Assembly (NCBI GenBank): GCA_002733805.1
Contig: NVXG01000011.1
Location: 1 to 36,673 of the forward strand
DNA length: 36,673 nt
Source of the DNA: Robiginitomaculum sp.
Lineage (GTDB): Bacteria; Pseudomonadota; Alphaproteobacteria; Caulobacterales; Maricaulaceae
Direction: 5' to 3'
Both the position numbers and the translations under genes were made by a program. Positions 1 to 8,395 of this stretch are shown piece after piece. The number at the start of each line of letters is the position of its first letter. Positions within the stretch are counted from its first letter, which is position 1. The notes beneath the pieces were generated by a model. The model made no database searches. It saw only the letters and a program-made list of their open reading frames with translations, and had not been told where the DNA came from.

Positions 1-28
1 CATCCGAAAGCCAGAAAAGATCACTCAT

Positions 29-56
29 ATCACTGCTCCTATTGGGGAGCAGTGAT
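29..56. terminator. Perfect 11-bp hairpin, possible terminator
   Basis: Positions 29-39 (atcactgctcc) are exactly complementary to 46-56, with a 6-base loop. There is no T-run on the plus-strand side. On the minus-strand side a short TTTT follows after about 8 bases (complement of 15-18). It may end a gene lying left of the window or be a stable mRNA 3' end; direction is undecided. Confidence 0.5.
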
Positions 57-260
57 TCAGACTTCTATGATAAAATCAATAGGTCCTGACCCTAGCTAAG
101 CCTCAATTCTGTCCCACAGGTGCTGATGTCAGACAGGTGCAAAATAGCGGCTAAAATCAATCGAGATATTTGAAAACAGGATGCCACATTTTTAGCTTGG
201 TGTCGTCAACCCCAAGGGGCCACTGTCAGTGCCTCACAGCCTGAGCGGTAGCCGTCATAA
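57..260. other. Non-coding stretch before the minus-strand operon terminator
   Basis: Bases 1-323 carry no convincing gene. They contain only the two hairpins annotated at 29-56 and 262-290. I see no promoter, repeat or RNA gene in the rest. Confidence 0.5.
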
Positions 261-290
261 AAAGAGAGCGGGCGCAGCACCCGCTCTCTT
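258..290 (-). terminator. Intrinsic terminator of the 3424-324 operon
   Basis: An 11-bp perfect stem (262-272 with 280-290, GC-rich, 7-base loop) lies 34 bases beyond the stop of the CARDB-like gene. Read on the minus strand the stem ends in TT and runs into TTT, giving a five-T tract, as expected for a Rho-independent terminator. Confidence 0.85.
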
Positions 291-323
291 GCCCCTGTCA
301 AAATAGGGCGCTGCATTTAATGA

Positions 324-1460
324 TCATTCTTTGGCAATAAACAGCGCGACATAGCCACCGGTTTTGATCCCGCCAAGATAGGCACTGATATCAAATCCAA
401 AGGCCTCACCGGGTTTGGCTGATGTTAGCATCGCCCCTTTGAGATCAAGCTGGCGCTGCTCCCACGCAGCGAGTTTGTCTTCGATCTGCATCACGACTTT
501 ACCCTGTATGCCAGCGCCGGCTGGGTCTTTGTCATCGCCCGCCACCATCAGCCCTGCAAACGTCGCCGGATCATGGCGCATGAAGCGGCGCGCAGACGCC
601 AAACCACCTTCAATAGGCAATGTCCGCCGCGACGCTGATAGATTAACCGGCAGCTTCAGTTGCAGCATTTTGGCTTGTGCTGCCACCTCTTGGGTAGAAA
701 GTGCGCGCACTTGCACCAGCAGCGATTGGGCAAAACCGCTGATATTGGCCACACCGATTGAGAGCATAAAGTTAGCGCCGGGCGGCAGCATCTTGACGGT
801 TACGTTATGCTGCGCCGAATGACGGTCATTTATCGGGTCGAGCACCGGCTCCCATGGCTGCACATTTGGGTCAAACCCGGGGCTCCATGCTTTCACTATC
901 AAACATTCGTGGGTGATACTGGCCGGGAACCACGGCACCGGACATTGCACCAGCACCGCGCTGTCTTGGCCCGGCGCCAGCGCGGCTGGGATATAGACCC
1001 CCATTGCTGTCGCCGCCGCCGCATCGCCGCCGATAGGGTTAATGCTTTGATCGGTGATCGCCGCACTTGGGTCAGCCCAATAAAAGCGCACATTGACGTT
1101 CATTGCGTCAAGCAGCCCTTGGTTGTGAACGCGGGCAAAGATGTTATTGGCCTCGCCCTCAACCGGTAGGTTTATACCCAGCGTGCTTTCCACCCAGATG
1201 TCAGGCGACAGGTAGAACACGCCGCCAGGATTGGCCGGGTCGGTATGGTTGAGCACGATATAGGGTGCATAAATTGGATCATCATCGCCCTTGCCGCGGT
1301 ATTTTCCATCCTTGCCGGAGCGCCGGTCGGGCAGCGGAAATGGGAAGGGTGTGAACGGCTCTGGCGGTACAACCGGCTTGTCATCGCCGCCTTTCTTGGG
1401 GTCGCGTTTGTCACCGTTTGGATGGCCGGCATCGTCGGGGTTTTTGGTGTAGGTGCTCAT
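324..1460 (-). CDS. CARDB-like (immunoglobulin-fold) protein of unknown role
   Basis: A 378-residue protein. Residues 1-65 are charged and proline-rich (low complexity, many D, K, P and G), with no signal peptide. Around residues 100-210 it carries a CARDB-type beta-sandwich signature: 'FARVHNQGLLDAMNVNVRFYW' splits into the usual 'R.HN.G...A..V.VRFYWADPS' pattern, followed by an 'LAPGQDSAVLV' strand. The rest is Ala/Leu-rich with no recognised motif. The start ATG overlaps the stop of the upstream gene by 4 bp (ATGA), so the two are translationally coupled. CARDB folds usually mediate adhesion or packing in larger proteins; here it is probably a partner or accessory of the upstream phospholipase-like protein. 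That role is inference only. Confidence 0.75.
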   Translation of the reverse strand: MSTYTKNPDDAGHPNGDKRDPKKGGDDKPVVPPEPFTPFPFPLPDRRSGKDGKYRGKGDDDPIYAPYIVLNHTDPANPGGVFYLSPDIWVESTLGINLPVEGEANNIFARVHNQGLLDAMNVNVRFYWADPSAAITDQSINPIGGDAAAATAMGVYIPAALAPGQDSAVLVQCPVPWFPASITHECLIVKAWSPGFDPNVQPWEPVLDPINDRHSAQHNVTVKMLPPGANFMLSIGVANISGFAQSLLVQVRALSTQEVAAQAKMLQLKLPVNLSASRRTLPIEGGLASARRFMRHDPATFAGLMVAGDDKDPAGAGIQGKVVMQIEDKLAAWEQRQLDLKGAMLTSAKPGEAFGFDISAYLGGIKTGGYVALFIAKE

Positions 1461-3424
1461 TCCGCATCCTCCTGAAAGGGCTCGCTGGGATAATCAACCA
1501 TTGGCGCAAGCCTGTGCTTCCAAGTCTTCCAGCCATAGCCACGGTCGCCGTCAAGGTTGTAATCAACCAGCCCTTCCGCCCGCGCCCTTACCAACTCGGT
1601 TGCATTGGCAATCGCGCCGCCAAAAGAGGTGCCGCGAGTTGGAAATGCACCATTATCACTTATCATGCCGCCGCTTTGCAGCCCCAAACCATCAATGATC
1701 GCATCGGGATACCCATCTAAGTCAAAGTGCGACCGGGTCGGGTTTACTTCCAGCTCAAGCGTGGGGTCGATCATATAACCGGCATCGGGCGGCACGGGTG
1801 GACTGCCTGCCAGCGGCTGCATTTTCATCGGATATTTATCCGTACGGCTCTTGGTAAGCGCCACCATTGAGCTGTCCATGGCCGGGGTCCAGCTATTGGC
1901 GGGGGCCCCGGTTGGTGCGCCGAGCTTCTCTGGCTGCGGATAGGCAAGTGCGGCCTTAACCATACCTTCCTGTAACAACTTCTCCAGATAGATTAGCTCC
2001 ATCTGTAGCCAGTAGATTGTGCCACGCAGCTCGTTCCAGTCGACCGAAGGCGCCAAAATGGCGGCGGCAATGATAAAGCCAAGCGCGGCGATACCGACAA
2101 AAATATTGGCGGTAACAATAGCGATAATGGCCAAGATTGCAGCGATTATTGCCGAAGCCGTCGAGGCCGTTGAAGAGCCGCCGCCGCTGGGTGTGGGCGG
2201 CGTGCCTGAAGGGTCTTCGCCGTACCAGTCGGGCGGGGTTTCCGCGCCGGGCGGCGGCGCGCCAATGGGCGCCGGGCAGAGCGGCTGATTGGCGGTCATG
2301 AACCAAAGCACCGCCAAGGCGCCAACATAGGCCTCGCGCAGTTGAGCCGCGTCGGTCAGTGCGGCTGGTATTGTCTCTAACGCGCTGCCGCCAGCAAATG
2401 TGGTGTTGACGGCTTTTGCAAAAAGATCAGCCACTTTGTCAAAGCCCGGCGTTGCCGGCATGATACCGGAAACCACCGCCGCTACCGCGTCGTCGCCCGA
2501 CAGGCCGGGGTCAACTTTGACCTGTTCATGCAGATCGGCGCTGCACAGGCTTGTCCATTGGTCATAGTCGGGCTGCGGCGTGTCGCCGTTCATTGCAGCC
2601 GGGGTGCCGTAGCGGCCATGGGTCCAGGCATCAACATAGTTGCGCACCCATTTATTGCGCCACCAATGGGTGCGATACGGCCCGCCAGTGATCGAGTTAA
2701 CAAACGGCTCGCCGACCACGGTGCCTGCCACATGGGTCAGGTAACCATAAGCATAGGCCATAAGTTCGGCGTCGCCATCGGCCTCGGCAGCGGCGACAAG
2801 TGCGCGCGCAAAGGCCCCGGTTTTTTTCCAGCGCATGTATTCAACCGGGCGCCATGTTGCAGGTGACAACAGTTTTACCGCGTCGATTTTGGCCAGCCCG
2901 GTGACCTCTGCTTGCAAAGTGGGCTTGCCACCAACATTAGCTAACACCGCGGCCCCGTAAACTTTTTTACCAGACTTTACCAATTCTTGCAGGCCTTCAA
3001 ACTTCGGCTTTAGCGCGTCGCTATTGGCTTTTTGCGCCTTAAGCGCATCAATATCCTCATCGGCGGCGATCACCGCCATCCCGGCGAGAAACGCCTCCAT
3101 TTCGCGCAGATCGGCGAAAAACGGCACAATCACCCGAAAAGCCGTCGCATAGGGTGCCATTTCTGGATTGTAATATAGCTGCCTGCCGAGATCTTTCTTC
3201 TCGTCTTCGCTCAGCGTGCTCAAATCGTCAGTTTCAAGTATTTTTTCAATCGCGTCGCCTTCTACGGGGCGGTAACGCAAGAAATCTGGTCCCAAAGCGC
3301 CAAGCCGGGCAAAGGCTAAATTATCCTTCATTATCTTGGCTGTAGCCTGATCTTCTGCTGAGCTAACTGATAGGCTTTCGATGGTCTTGTCGAGAATAAC
3401 AAGATGATATGCTGGTCCGGGCAT
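1457..3424 (-). CDS. Zinc-dependent phospholipase C-like protein with hydrophobic segment
   Basis: A 655-residue protein. I choose the ATG at 3424 rather than the upstream TTG at 3460 because a GTGGAGTG ribosome site sits just before it. The N-terminus resembles the zinc-dependent phospholipase C/S1-P1-like helical fold (PF00882 type): H7 near the start, 'GALGPDF' at 42-48 (D47), and 'YGYLTHVAG' with H231 followed by 'PFVN' and 'THWW'. Residues 384-417 are proline/glycine-rich, and 424-458 form a long Ala/Ile hydrophobic stretch, probably membrane-inserting. The remaining 200 residues are unrecognised. No classical signal peptide is visible. First gene of a two-gene operon with the CARDB-like protein. 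The enzyme assignment rests on motif shape only and activity is unproven; it could be a lipid-acting effector or a housekeeping hydrolase. Confidence 0.7.
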   Translation of the reverse strand: MPGPAYHLVILDKTIESLSVSSAEDQATAKIMKDNLAFARLGALGPDFLRYRPVEGDAIEKILETDDLSTLSEDEKKDLGRQLYYNPEMAPYATAFRVIVPFFADLREMEAFLAGMAVIAADEDIDALKAQKANSDALKPKFEGLQELVKSGKKVYGAAVLANVGGKPTLQAEVTGLAKIDAVKLLSPATWRPVEYMRWKKTGAFARALVAAAEADGDAELMAYAYGYLTHVAGTVVGEPFVNSITGGPYRTHWWRNKWVRNYVDAWTHGRYGTPAAMNGDTPQPDYDQWTSLCSADLHEQVKVDPGLSGDDAVAAVVSGIMPATPGFDKVADLFAKAVNTTFAGGSALETIPAALTDAAQLREAYVGALAVLWFMTANQPLCPAPIGAPPPGAETPPDWYGEDPSGTPPTPSGGGSSTASTASAIIAAILAIIAIVTANIFVGIAALGFIIAAAILAPSVDWNELRGTIYWLQMELIYLEKLLQEGMVKAALAYPQPEKLGAPTGAPANSWTPAMDSSMVALTKSRTDKYPMKMQPLAGSPPVPPDAGYMIDPTLELEVNPTRSHFDLDGYPDAIIDGLGLQSGGMISDNGAFPTRGTSFGGAIANATELVRARAEGLVDYNLDGDRGYGWKTWKHRLAPMVDYPSEPFQEDAE

Positions 3425-3951
3425 AGCTACGCACTCCACTAAAATGAGATGGGTAATCAAATGATTCGGCAGTAATAATATGAGGTCAAACTACACGTTA
3501 AAGGTGTTTAAGTCGAGCCAGCCACAGCCATCGGGGTTTTGAGCAATACCGCGTTGGCCAAACTCTGTGCGCGGCTACCGGCAAAATACAGGTGCCCATA
3601 ATTCGATTTTCCACCGTAACGCTACACCTGAAAACGGCCGTGTGAATTCTTCGGAGCAGCAGCGTTTTTATTGTGCAGAGTGGCATATTCAGCCGGCCGG
3701 TCATTATGGTAAGTATAGAAAGTAAGCGGACCGTTATTTTGCTGTTGCCAACAGGGCATTGTCTATTATGGAGAAAATTGGCTGTAAATAGAATTCCCGA
3801 GCGCCAACTTGCCGCTGCCATGCGTGCCAATGCCAAGACCCGGCGGGGAGCAAAACAATGTTGCTGCTTGGCTGTTTGATCGAGTTGCGGTTCAGGTATT
3901 TTTATCTTAAGTGCTTGTGGCTTATGTGGACGTATAGGTTAGAGGTTAAAA
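3425..3951. other. Gene-poor divergent gap
   Basis: This 527-base stretch lies between the minus-strand phospholipase-like operon and the acyltransferase gene. No gene is convincing. Two open stretches have protein-like composition without a usable start: 3543-3722 (+) and about 3781-3860 (+), the latter containing 'AAAMRANAKTRR', which recalls the tail of small basic alphaproteobacterial proteins. They may be decayed coding remnants. Promoters for both flanking operons should lie here, but no clear -35/-10 pair stands out. Confidence 0.4.
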
Positions 3952-4410
3952 ATGTCAGTGCTTTCAAAGGTAAGAACCTTCGTCCATCGCAATATTGTGC
4001 AGCCTTTGACGATGTTTAAGTACAGCACCATTTATGGCATGGATATTGGTGAAAACGTGCGAATTTCACTGGGCGCGCGCCTCGACAAAACCTTCCCAAA
4101 AGGCATCCATATTGGCGATTTTACCGCTGTTACTTCGGGCGCCGCAATTCTGACGCATGACTTCATTAACCGTGTGCATACAGACGTGCATATAGGAAAA
4201 AACTGCTTCATTGGGTATGGCGCAATCGTGCTGCCAGGTGTCCGCATTGGCGATAGCGTAATTGTCACGGGCAACTCGGTTGTCGGCCGCGATGTGCCGT
4301 CCAACTGCATTGTTATGGGAAATCCTGCACGCATTGTTGAGAAAGATATAGTTACAGGCCCTTGGGGCATCCGCCTAGATAAAGGCAATGATGCACCAGT
4401 TAAACACTAA
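3952..4410 (+). CDS. Hexapeptide-repeat O/N-acyltransferase
   Basis: A 152-residue left-handed beta-helix acyltransferase of the maltose/serine acetyltransferase (WbbJ/LbH) type. Hexapeptide repeats are obvious ('IGENVRISLGARL', 'IGKNCFIGYGAIVLPGV', 'IGDSVIVTGNSVVG'), H69 in 'LTHDF' is the expected catalytic histidine, and 'GNPARIV' is the family's closing motif. It would transfer an acetyl or other acyl group from CoA or ACP to a hydroxyl or amino group, often on a sugar. AGAGG upstream supports the start. Nine bases separate it from the ACP gene, so it is likely the first gene of a four-gene operon. An ACP-dependent acyl donor made by the next three genes would make sense, but this is inference; acetyl-CoA is the family default. 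Confidence 0.88.
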   Translation: MSVLSKVRTFVHRNIVQPLTMFKYSTIYGMDIGENVRISLGARLDKTFPKGIHIGDFTAVTSGAAILTHDFINRVHTDVHIGKNCFIGYGAIVLPGVRIGDSVIVTGNSVVGRDVPSNCIVMGNPARIVEKDIVTGPWGIRLDKGNDAPVKH

Positions 4411-4419
4411 GGACGCGAT

Positions 4420-4677
4420 ATGAGCCAACTTGAAAATGACATCCGAAAGGTCTTTGCCGAGGTCTGGGCTCTGGAGGTAGGCACTGATGTTCCTGCTTTG
4501 CTGCCTGACACGATCCTGCTTGAGACTGGGCTTGATAGTCTCGGCTTTGCAATTTTTGTATCGTCGCTTGATGAAGCGCTGGGGTTTGACCCCTTTACGC
4601 TGGCTGAAGATGCCTATTATCCGCAAACATTTGACGAGTTTGTCGCCTTTTACAAACGGTATCAACCAAAGACATGA
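4420..4677 (+). CDS. Free-standing acyl carrier protein
   Basis: An 85-residue acidic protein with the phosphopantetheine site 'ETGLDSLG' (attachment serine S40) and the four-helix ACP length. It would carry an acyl thioester made by the neighbouring AMP-forming ligase. It is not the housekeeping AcpP: the DSL motif is followed by 'GFAIFVSSLDEALGFDPF' rather than the AcpP 'VELVMALEEEF' helix, and fab genes are absent. Its TGA overlaps the ATG of the ligase (ATGA), showing tight coupling. Such ACPs occur in small natural-product and surface-glycan loci. Confidence 0.9.
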   Translation: MSQLENDIRKVFAEVWALEVGTDVPALLPDTILLETGLDSLGFAIFVSSLDEALGFDPFTLAEDAYYPQTFDEFVAFYKRYQPKT

Positions 4678-6008
4678 CGCCGCTTGCTCAGCAGATTGCC
4701 CAGCAACAGGCTGATGCTGTGGTGCTGGGGCCGCATGGCCGGTCGCTTATGCGCGGTGATTTGCAAGCCGTAGGCGTCGCCCCGCATATCGGGCCAGATA
4801 CGCGCATCGCCATACGGCTAAGTGACCCGCTTGATGTTATCCGCGCATTGACCGCTTTAGACGGCCAGGTTGCCGCAATCTTGTTGCTGTCGCATGCCTT
4901 GCCACCAAAGACAGCCGTTGCCCTCGCCCGCGCCGCCGATTGCACGATCCTTGTGCAAGACGATGTGGCCGAGACGCGCGACGGCGTGGCCGTTATGATG
5001 ATAGATGATATGCTCGGGTCAGAGCGGCGATCAGAGCCATTGGCTACCGCGTGGTTGATGACCACTTCAGGCACAACCGGCCTGCCAAAGATTGTGCCGC
5101 ATACGCTGCGCACTTTGTCGCGTAGCGTCAGCCGCTTTGCCGGTGCCACCGCGCCAATCTGGGGTTTGCTTTATGACCCGACACGCTTTGCCGGGCTTCA
5201 GGTTGTGCTGCAGGCGCTGATTGGCGGCGGACAACTTATTGCTGTCGATACGGCGAAAACCTTAGCCGATCAGGTCTCCATGATGGCCGAGAACGGCTGC
5301 ACCCATCTTTCGGCCACGCCCACATTGTGGCGTCGGCTCTTGATGGTGCCAGATTACGCAAAACTGCCTTTGCGGCAAATCACGCTTGGCGGTGAGATTG
5401 CCGATCAACCCACGCTCAACGCATTGCGTGCTGGTTTCCCTGATGCACGCCTATCGCATATTTATGCGTCAACCGAAGTTGGCGTCGGCTTTTCTGTGAC
5501 AGACGGTCTGGCAGGGCTACCGAGTTCCTATTTGGATAAGGCGCCGGGCAATGTCCGGCTGGATATTCGGAGCGGAATTTTATGGCTGCGCCCGCCATTA
5601 ACCGCTTTGCAGCCCGGCCTGCCGGGGATCGAGATTGATAATGAGGGCTATATCTGTTCTGGCGACCAGGTTGAGGTCAGCAATGACCGGATATTGTTTT
5701 TAGGGCGCGCGAGTGGCCTGATGAATATTGGCGGCGTTAAGGTCTATCCCGAAGCGGTAGAGGCTGTGGTCAAGACGGTGCCGGGGGTGGCGTTGGTGCA
5801 GGTTTCTGCCAAGCGCAGCCCCGTGACCGGCGCTTTGGTGCTTGCCGAAATTCAGTTGGATGCGGGGGCCGATCAGACTGAAACCCGCCTGCTCATAATC
5901 AAAACCTGCCGTGCCAGCCTTGAGCGCGAGGCCGTGCCGGCCATCATCCGTTTTGTTGACGGGTTCAAAACGAACGCGGCTGGAAAGCTGATGCGGACCA
6001 AAGGATAG
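4674..6008 (+). CDS. Short AMP-forming acyl/amino-acyl ligase
   Basis: A 444-residue member of the ANL adenylating family. The core motifs are present: P-loop 'TTSGTTGLPK' at 130-139, 'YASTEVG' at 264-270, 'SGDQVEV', the hinge region 'GRASGLMNIGGVKVYP', and the C-terminal catalytic lysine in 'NAAGKLMR' (K438). It is about 80-100 residues shorter than usual acyl-CoA synthetases, with the reduction in the N-terminal domain. With an ACP gene overlapping upstream, it most likely activates a carboxylic acid as the acyl-AMP and loads it on that ACP. The substrate cannot be told. Similar stand-alone adenylation-plus-ACP pairs occur in flagellin or lipopolysaccharide modification loci. Confidence 0.85.
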   Translation: MTPLAQQIAQQQADAVVLGPHGRSLMRGDLQAVGVAPHIGPDTRIAIRLSDPLDVIRALTALDGQVAAILLLSHALPPKTAVALARAADCTILVQDDVAETRDGVAVMMIDDMLGSERRSEPLATAWLMTTSGTTGLPKIVPHTLRTLSRSVSRFAGATAPIWGLLYDPTRFAGLQVVLQALIGGGQLIAVDTAKTLADQVSMMAENGCTHLSATPTLWRRLLMVPDYAKLPLRQITLGGEIADQPTLNALRAGFPDARLSHIYASTEVGVGFSVTDGLAGLPSSYLDKAPGNVRLDIRSGILWLRPPLTALQPGLPGIEIDNEGYICSGDQVEVSNDRILFLGRASGLMNIGGVKVYPEAVEAVVKTVPGVALVQVSAKRSPVTGALVLAEIQLDAGADQTETRLLIIKTCRASLEREAVPAIIRFVDGFKTNAAGKLMRTKG

Positions 6009-6012
6009 CACT

Positions 6013-6738
6013 ATGAAAACCGTACTCGTAACTGGCGTCTCTCGAGGCTTGGGTCTGGCAATTGTTGACCGGCTGCTAAAAGACAGCGAACCCTACCATG
6101 TCATTGGCCTGAGCCGCAGCCTTAGCCCTGAATATCAGGCGCTGATGGATGGTGCCGACGGGCGCGCCGAGTTCATACCATTTGATATTGGCGTGCTGGA
6201 TGCTATTCCACAACTCGTCGCTGATATTGTCACAAAACACGGGCCGCTCTGGGGGCTGGTCAATAATGCCGGGATGGGCATGGACGGCGTGCTGGCCACA
6301 ATGCACCGCACCGATATTGAGAAGGTTCTGGCGGTCAATCTAACCGCACCGCTGATCCTGACAAAATACGCCTCGCGTGCCATGCTTTCTGCGCGACAAG
6401 GGCGGATTATCAACATTTCGTCAATCATAGCCTCAACCGGATTTAGCGGCCTCGCGGCTTATGCGGCCTCCAAAGCCGGGCTAGAGGGCATGACGCGCTC
6501 TTTGTCACGCGAGTTGGGGAAGCGAAACATTACCGTCAATTGTGTAGCACCCGGCTACATGGAAACGGAAATGACAGCTGGTATCGATGTCCATAAAATG
6601 GCCTCGATCCGGCGCCGTGCTACGCTCGGGCTGGCCGAACCTGCTGATGGCGCTGCCGCAGTCGCTTATTTAATGAGCGCTGAGGCCGGGCGCGTGACCG
6701 GCACGATTATGACTGTCGATGGCGGCAGCACGGCTTGA
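6013..6738 (+). CDS. FabG-like short-chain dehydrogenase/reductase
   Basis: A 241-residue classical SDR: cofactor motif 'TGVSRGLG' (7-14), 'NNAG' (84-87), catalytic serine in 'ISS' (135-137), Y150 and K154 ('YAASK'), and the usual C-terminal 'GTIMTVDGGST'. R11 and R35 near the nucleotide fold favour NADP(H). Five bases follow the ligase stop, so it belongs to the acyltransferase-ACP-ligase operon. The likely role is reduction of a 3-oxoacyl group held on the ACP, giving a 3-hydroxyacyl group for transfer. The position supports this; the substrate is inferred. Confidence 0.87.
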   Translation: MKTVLVTGVSRGLGLAIVDRLLKDSEPYHVIGLSRSLSPEYQALMDGADGRAEFIPFDIGVLDAIPQLVADIVTKHGPLWGLVNNAGMGMDGVLATMHRTDIEKVLAVNLTAPLILTKYASRAMLSARQGRIINISSIIASTGFSGLAAYAASKAGLEGMTRSLSRELGKRNITVNCVAPGYMETEMTAGIDVHKMASIRRRATLGLAEPADGAAAVAYLMSAEAGRVTGTIMTVDGGSTA

Positions 6739-7366
6739 TCATTTGCGCCGGGGACGGACATAGTTTTAGCCCTTAGCGGATAGGCATCTAAAAGAATTTT
6801 CCATACAACCTGTTGCGGTTGGTTGATTTGCTGTGTACCGGTCATTTTCCTATTATGTGCTCGACCCGCCAACAGCAAGTACGGGCTAAATCGTTGGCAT
6901 CTTCAAACGTCATCATTTCCGTATTTTGGCCTTCGCGACGCTGTGTTTGAAGCGACAAAGCGCCCTTGTTATCAACCGTGGCCAATAGCGCGCCGCGCTG
7001 GCGGTTATATGTCCAGCGCATCCAGACAGGTGGAATGTTCAGCTGAGTGTTGAAGGCCGCCGCATCAAAACATATCGACAGAATCTGGCCGCCGATAACA
7101 TGTATCAATTCAGCTCAAAAATTCATCCCTCGGCACACGAATAGTCTGCCAATTAGCTTTCTTAATTGGCCGGGTTTTTCAGGGTGACACCTGAATGCCT
7201 ATCGCCTCTGCGGTTTGCTGAGTTTGGAGCTGCCAAAATCAAAAGCAGGCTTAATCCACCGGCTGAACCTTCAGTCCCAGAATATCAAAAAGAGGCCGCC
7301 TGCCCTATTGGGCGACCAAGTTCGGTATCTCAGGATTCTGCGCCAAATAGCCTGATTTTAGCTCCA
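6739..7366. other. Gene-poor convergent gap
   Basis: These 628 bases lie between two convergent genes. The only coding-like signal is the minus-strand reading frame at 6842-7108, annotated separately. A tiny GCCC/GGGC hairpin at 7302-7313 has no T-run. No clear terminator for either flanking gene and no mobile-element end was seen. Confidence 0.4.
6842..7108 (-). pseudogene. Small unrecognised reading frame, possibly a gene remnant
   Basis: An 88-residue frame starting with TTG, without a ribosome site and with an in-frame stop just upstream. Its codons look coding (many CGC, CAG, GGC, AAC and GTC), and the peptide ('WMRWTYNRQRG', 'MMTFEDANDLAR') has normal globular composition. I do not recognise a family. 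Either a small protein with a poor start or the 3' end of a decayed gene. Confidence 0.3.
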
Positions 7367-8395
7367 CTAAACCCTCACAACCATCTTGCCGAAGCTGCGG
7401 CCCTCCAAAAGGTCATAAAGTGCGTTTGGTGCTTTCTCTAACCCCTCAACAATTTGTTCTTTATAGTGAATTTTGCCCTCTTTTAGCCACTTGGTCATGT
7501 CGCGGCTGAACGCCTCATAGGTCTCGGGGCCAAAGCTATCGAAAATAATGAACCCCTGCACTTTAACCTTCATCCGCAGGATAGTGCCCATGATTGCAGG
7601 CGCCATATCGGGGCCGTCCGGCAGACCGGGCAGGTTATACCAAGAAACCACGCCGCAAACGGGCATGCGGGCGAAAGGGTTAAGAAGCGGCAATACAGCA
7701 TAAAGAACCTTGCCGCCGACATTCTCGAAATAGACATCAATTCCTGCAGGGCAAGCAGCTTTGAGTTGGGCCGAAAAGTCATCAGCTTTATGGTCGATAC
7801 AGGCATCAAAACCCAAATTATTCACCACATGCGCACATTTTTCGGCGCCACCAGCAATACCAACAACGCGGCAGCCTTTAATCCTGGCTATCTGCCCAAC
7901 AGTTGCCCCAACCGGGCCAGAAGCCGCAGCAACAACAACGGTTTCACCCGGTTTTGGTTCGCCAATATGCAACAGACCAGCATAGGCCGTGTAGCCCGGC
8001 ATGCCCAATATCCCCAGTGACCAAGACGGATTTTGAGGCTCCGGTCCGAGATTGAGAATATCAGTGCCGTCAGATAATGCATAATCTTGCCAGCCGCTCA
8101 TTGCCAAAACGCGATCACCGGGCGCAAAGCGCGCGATATTGGAGGTCATCACTTCAGCGACCACCTGTCCAGTCATCACGCCGCCGATTGCAACAGGTTC
8201 TGCGTAGGATTTAGCGTCGTTCATTCGGCCCCGCATATAGGGGTCCAGCGATAGGAATTCGCTGCGCAAAAGCATCTCATTCGCACCAGCAGACGGCACA
8301 GGGCTTGTTTCCAGACGTAAAGTATTCGCATCCGGCGCACCTTTTGGGCGTTCAGCGAGGATAATACTGCGGTTGATTTCAGATGTTTGTGGCAT
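7367..8395 (-). CDS. NADP-dependent MDR-family reductase (CurA-like)
   Basis: A 342-residue zinc-less medium-chain reductase of the CurA/PTGR/alkenal reductase group. N-terminal 'SLDPYMRGRM' (49-58) and 'GGVMTGQVV' are hallmarks of this family, and the Rossmann motif is 'AASGPVGATVGQ' (157-168). It would reduce the C=C bond of enones or enals using NADPH in the cytosol. The ATG at 8395 is preferred over an upstream start at 8539 because CGGAGC precedes it and the length then matches the family (about 340-345). It stands alone and is not obviously linked to the neighbours in function. Confidence 0.9.
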   Translation of the reverse strand: MPQTSEINRSIILAERPKGAPDANTLRLETSPVPSAGANEMLLRSEFLSLDPYMRGRMNDAKSYAEPVAIGGVMTGQVVAEVMTSNIARFAPGDRVLAMSGWQDYALSDGTDILNLGPEPQNPSWSLGILGMPGYTAYAGLLHIGEPKPGETVVVAAASGPVGATVGQIARIKGCRVVGIAGGAEKCAHVVNNLGFDACIDHKADDFSAQLKAACPAGIDVYFENVGGKVLYAVLPLLNPFARMPVCGVVSWYNLPGLPDGPDMAPAIMGTILRMKVKVQGFIIFDSFGPETYEAFSRDMTKWLKEGKIHYKEQIVEGLEKAPNALYDLLEGRSFGKMVVRV

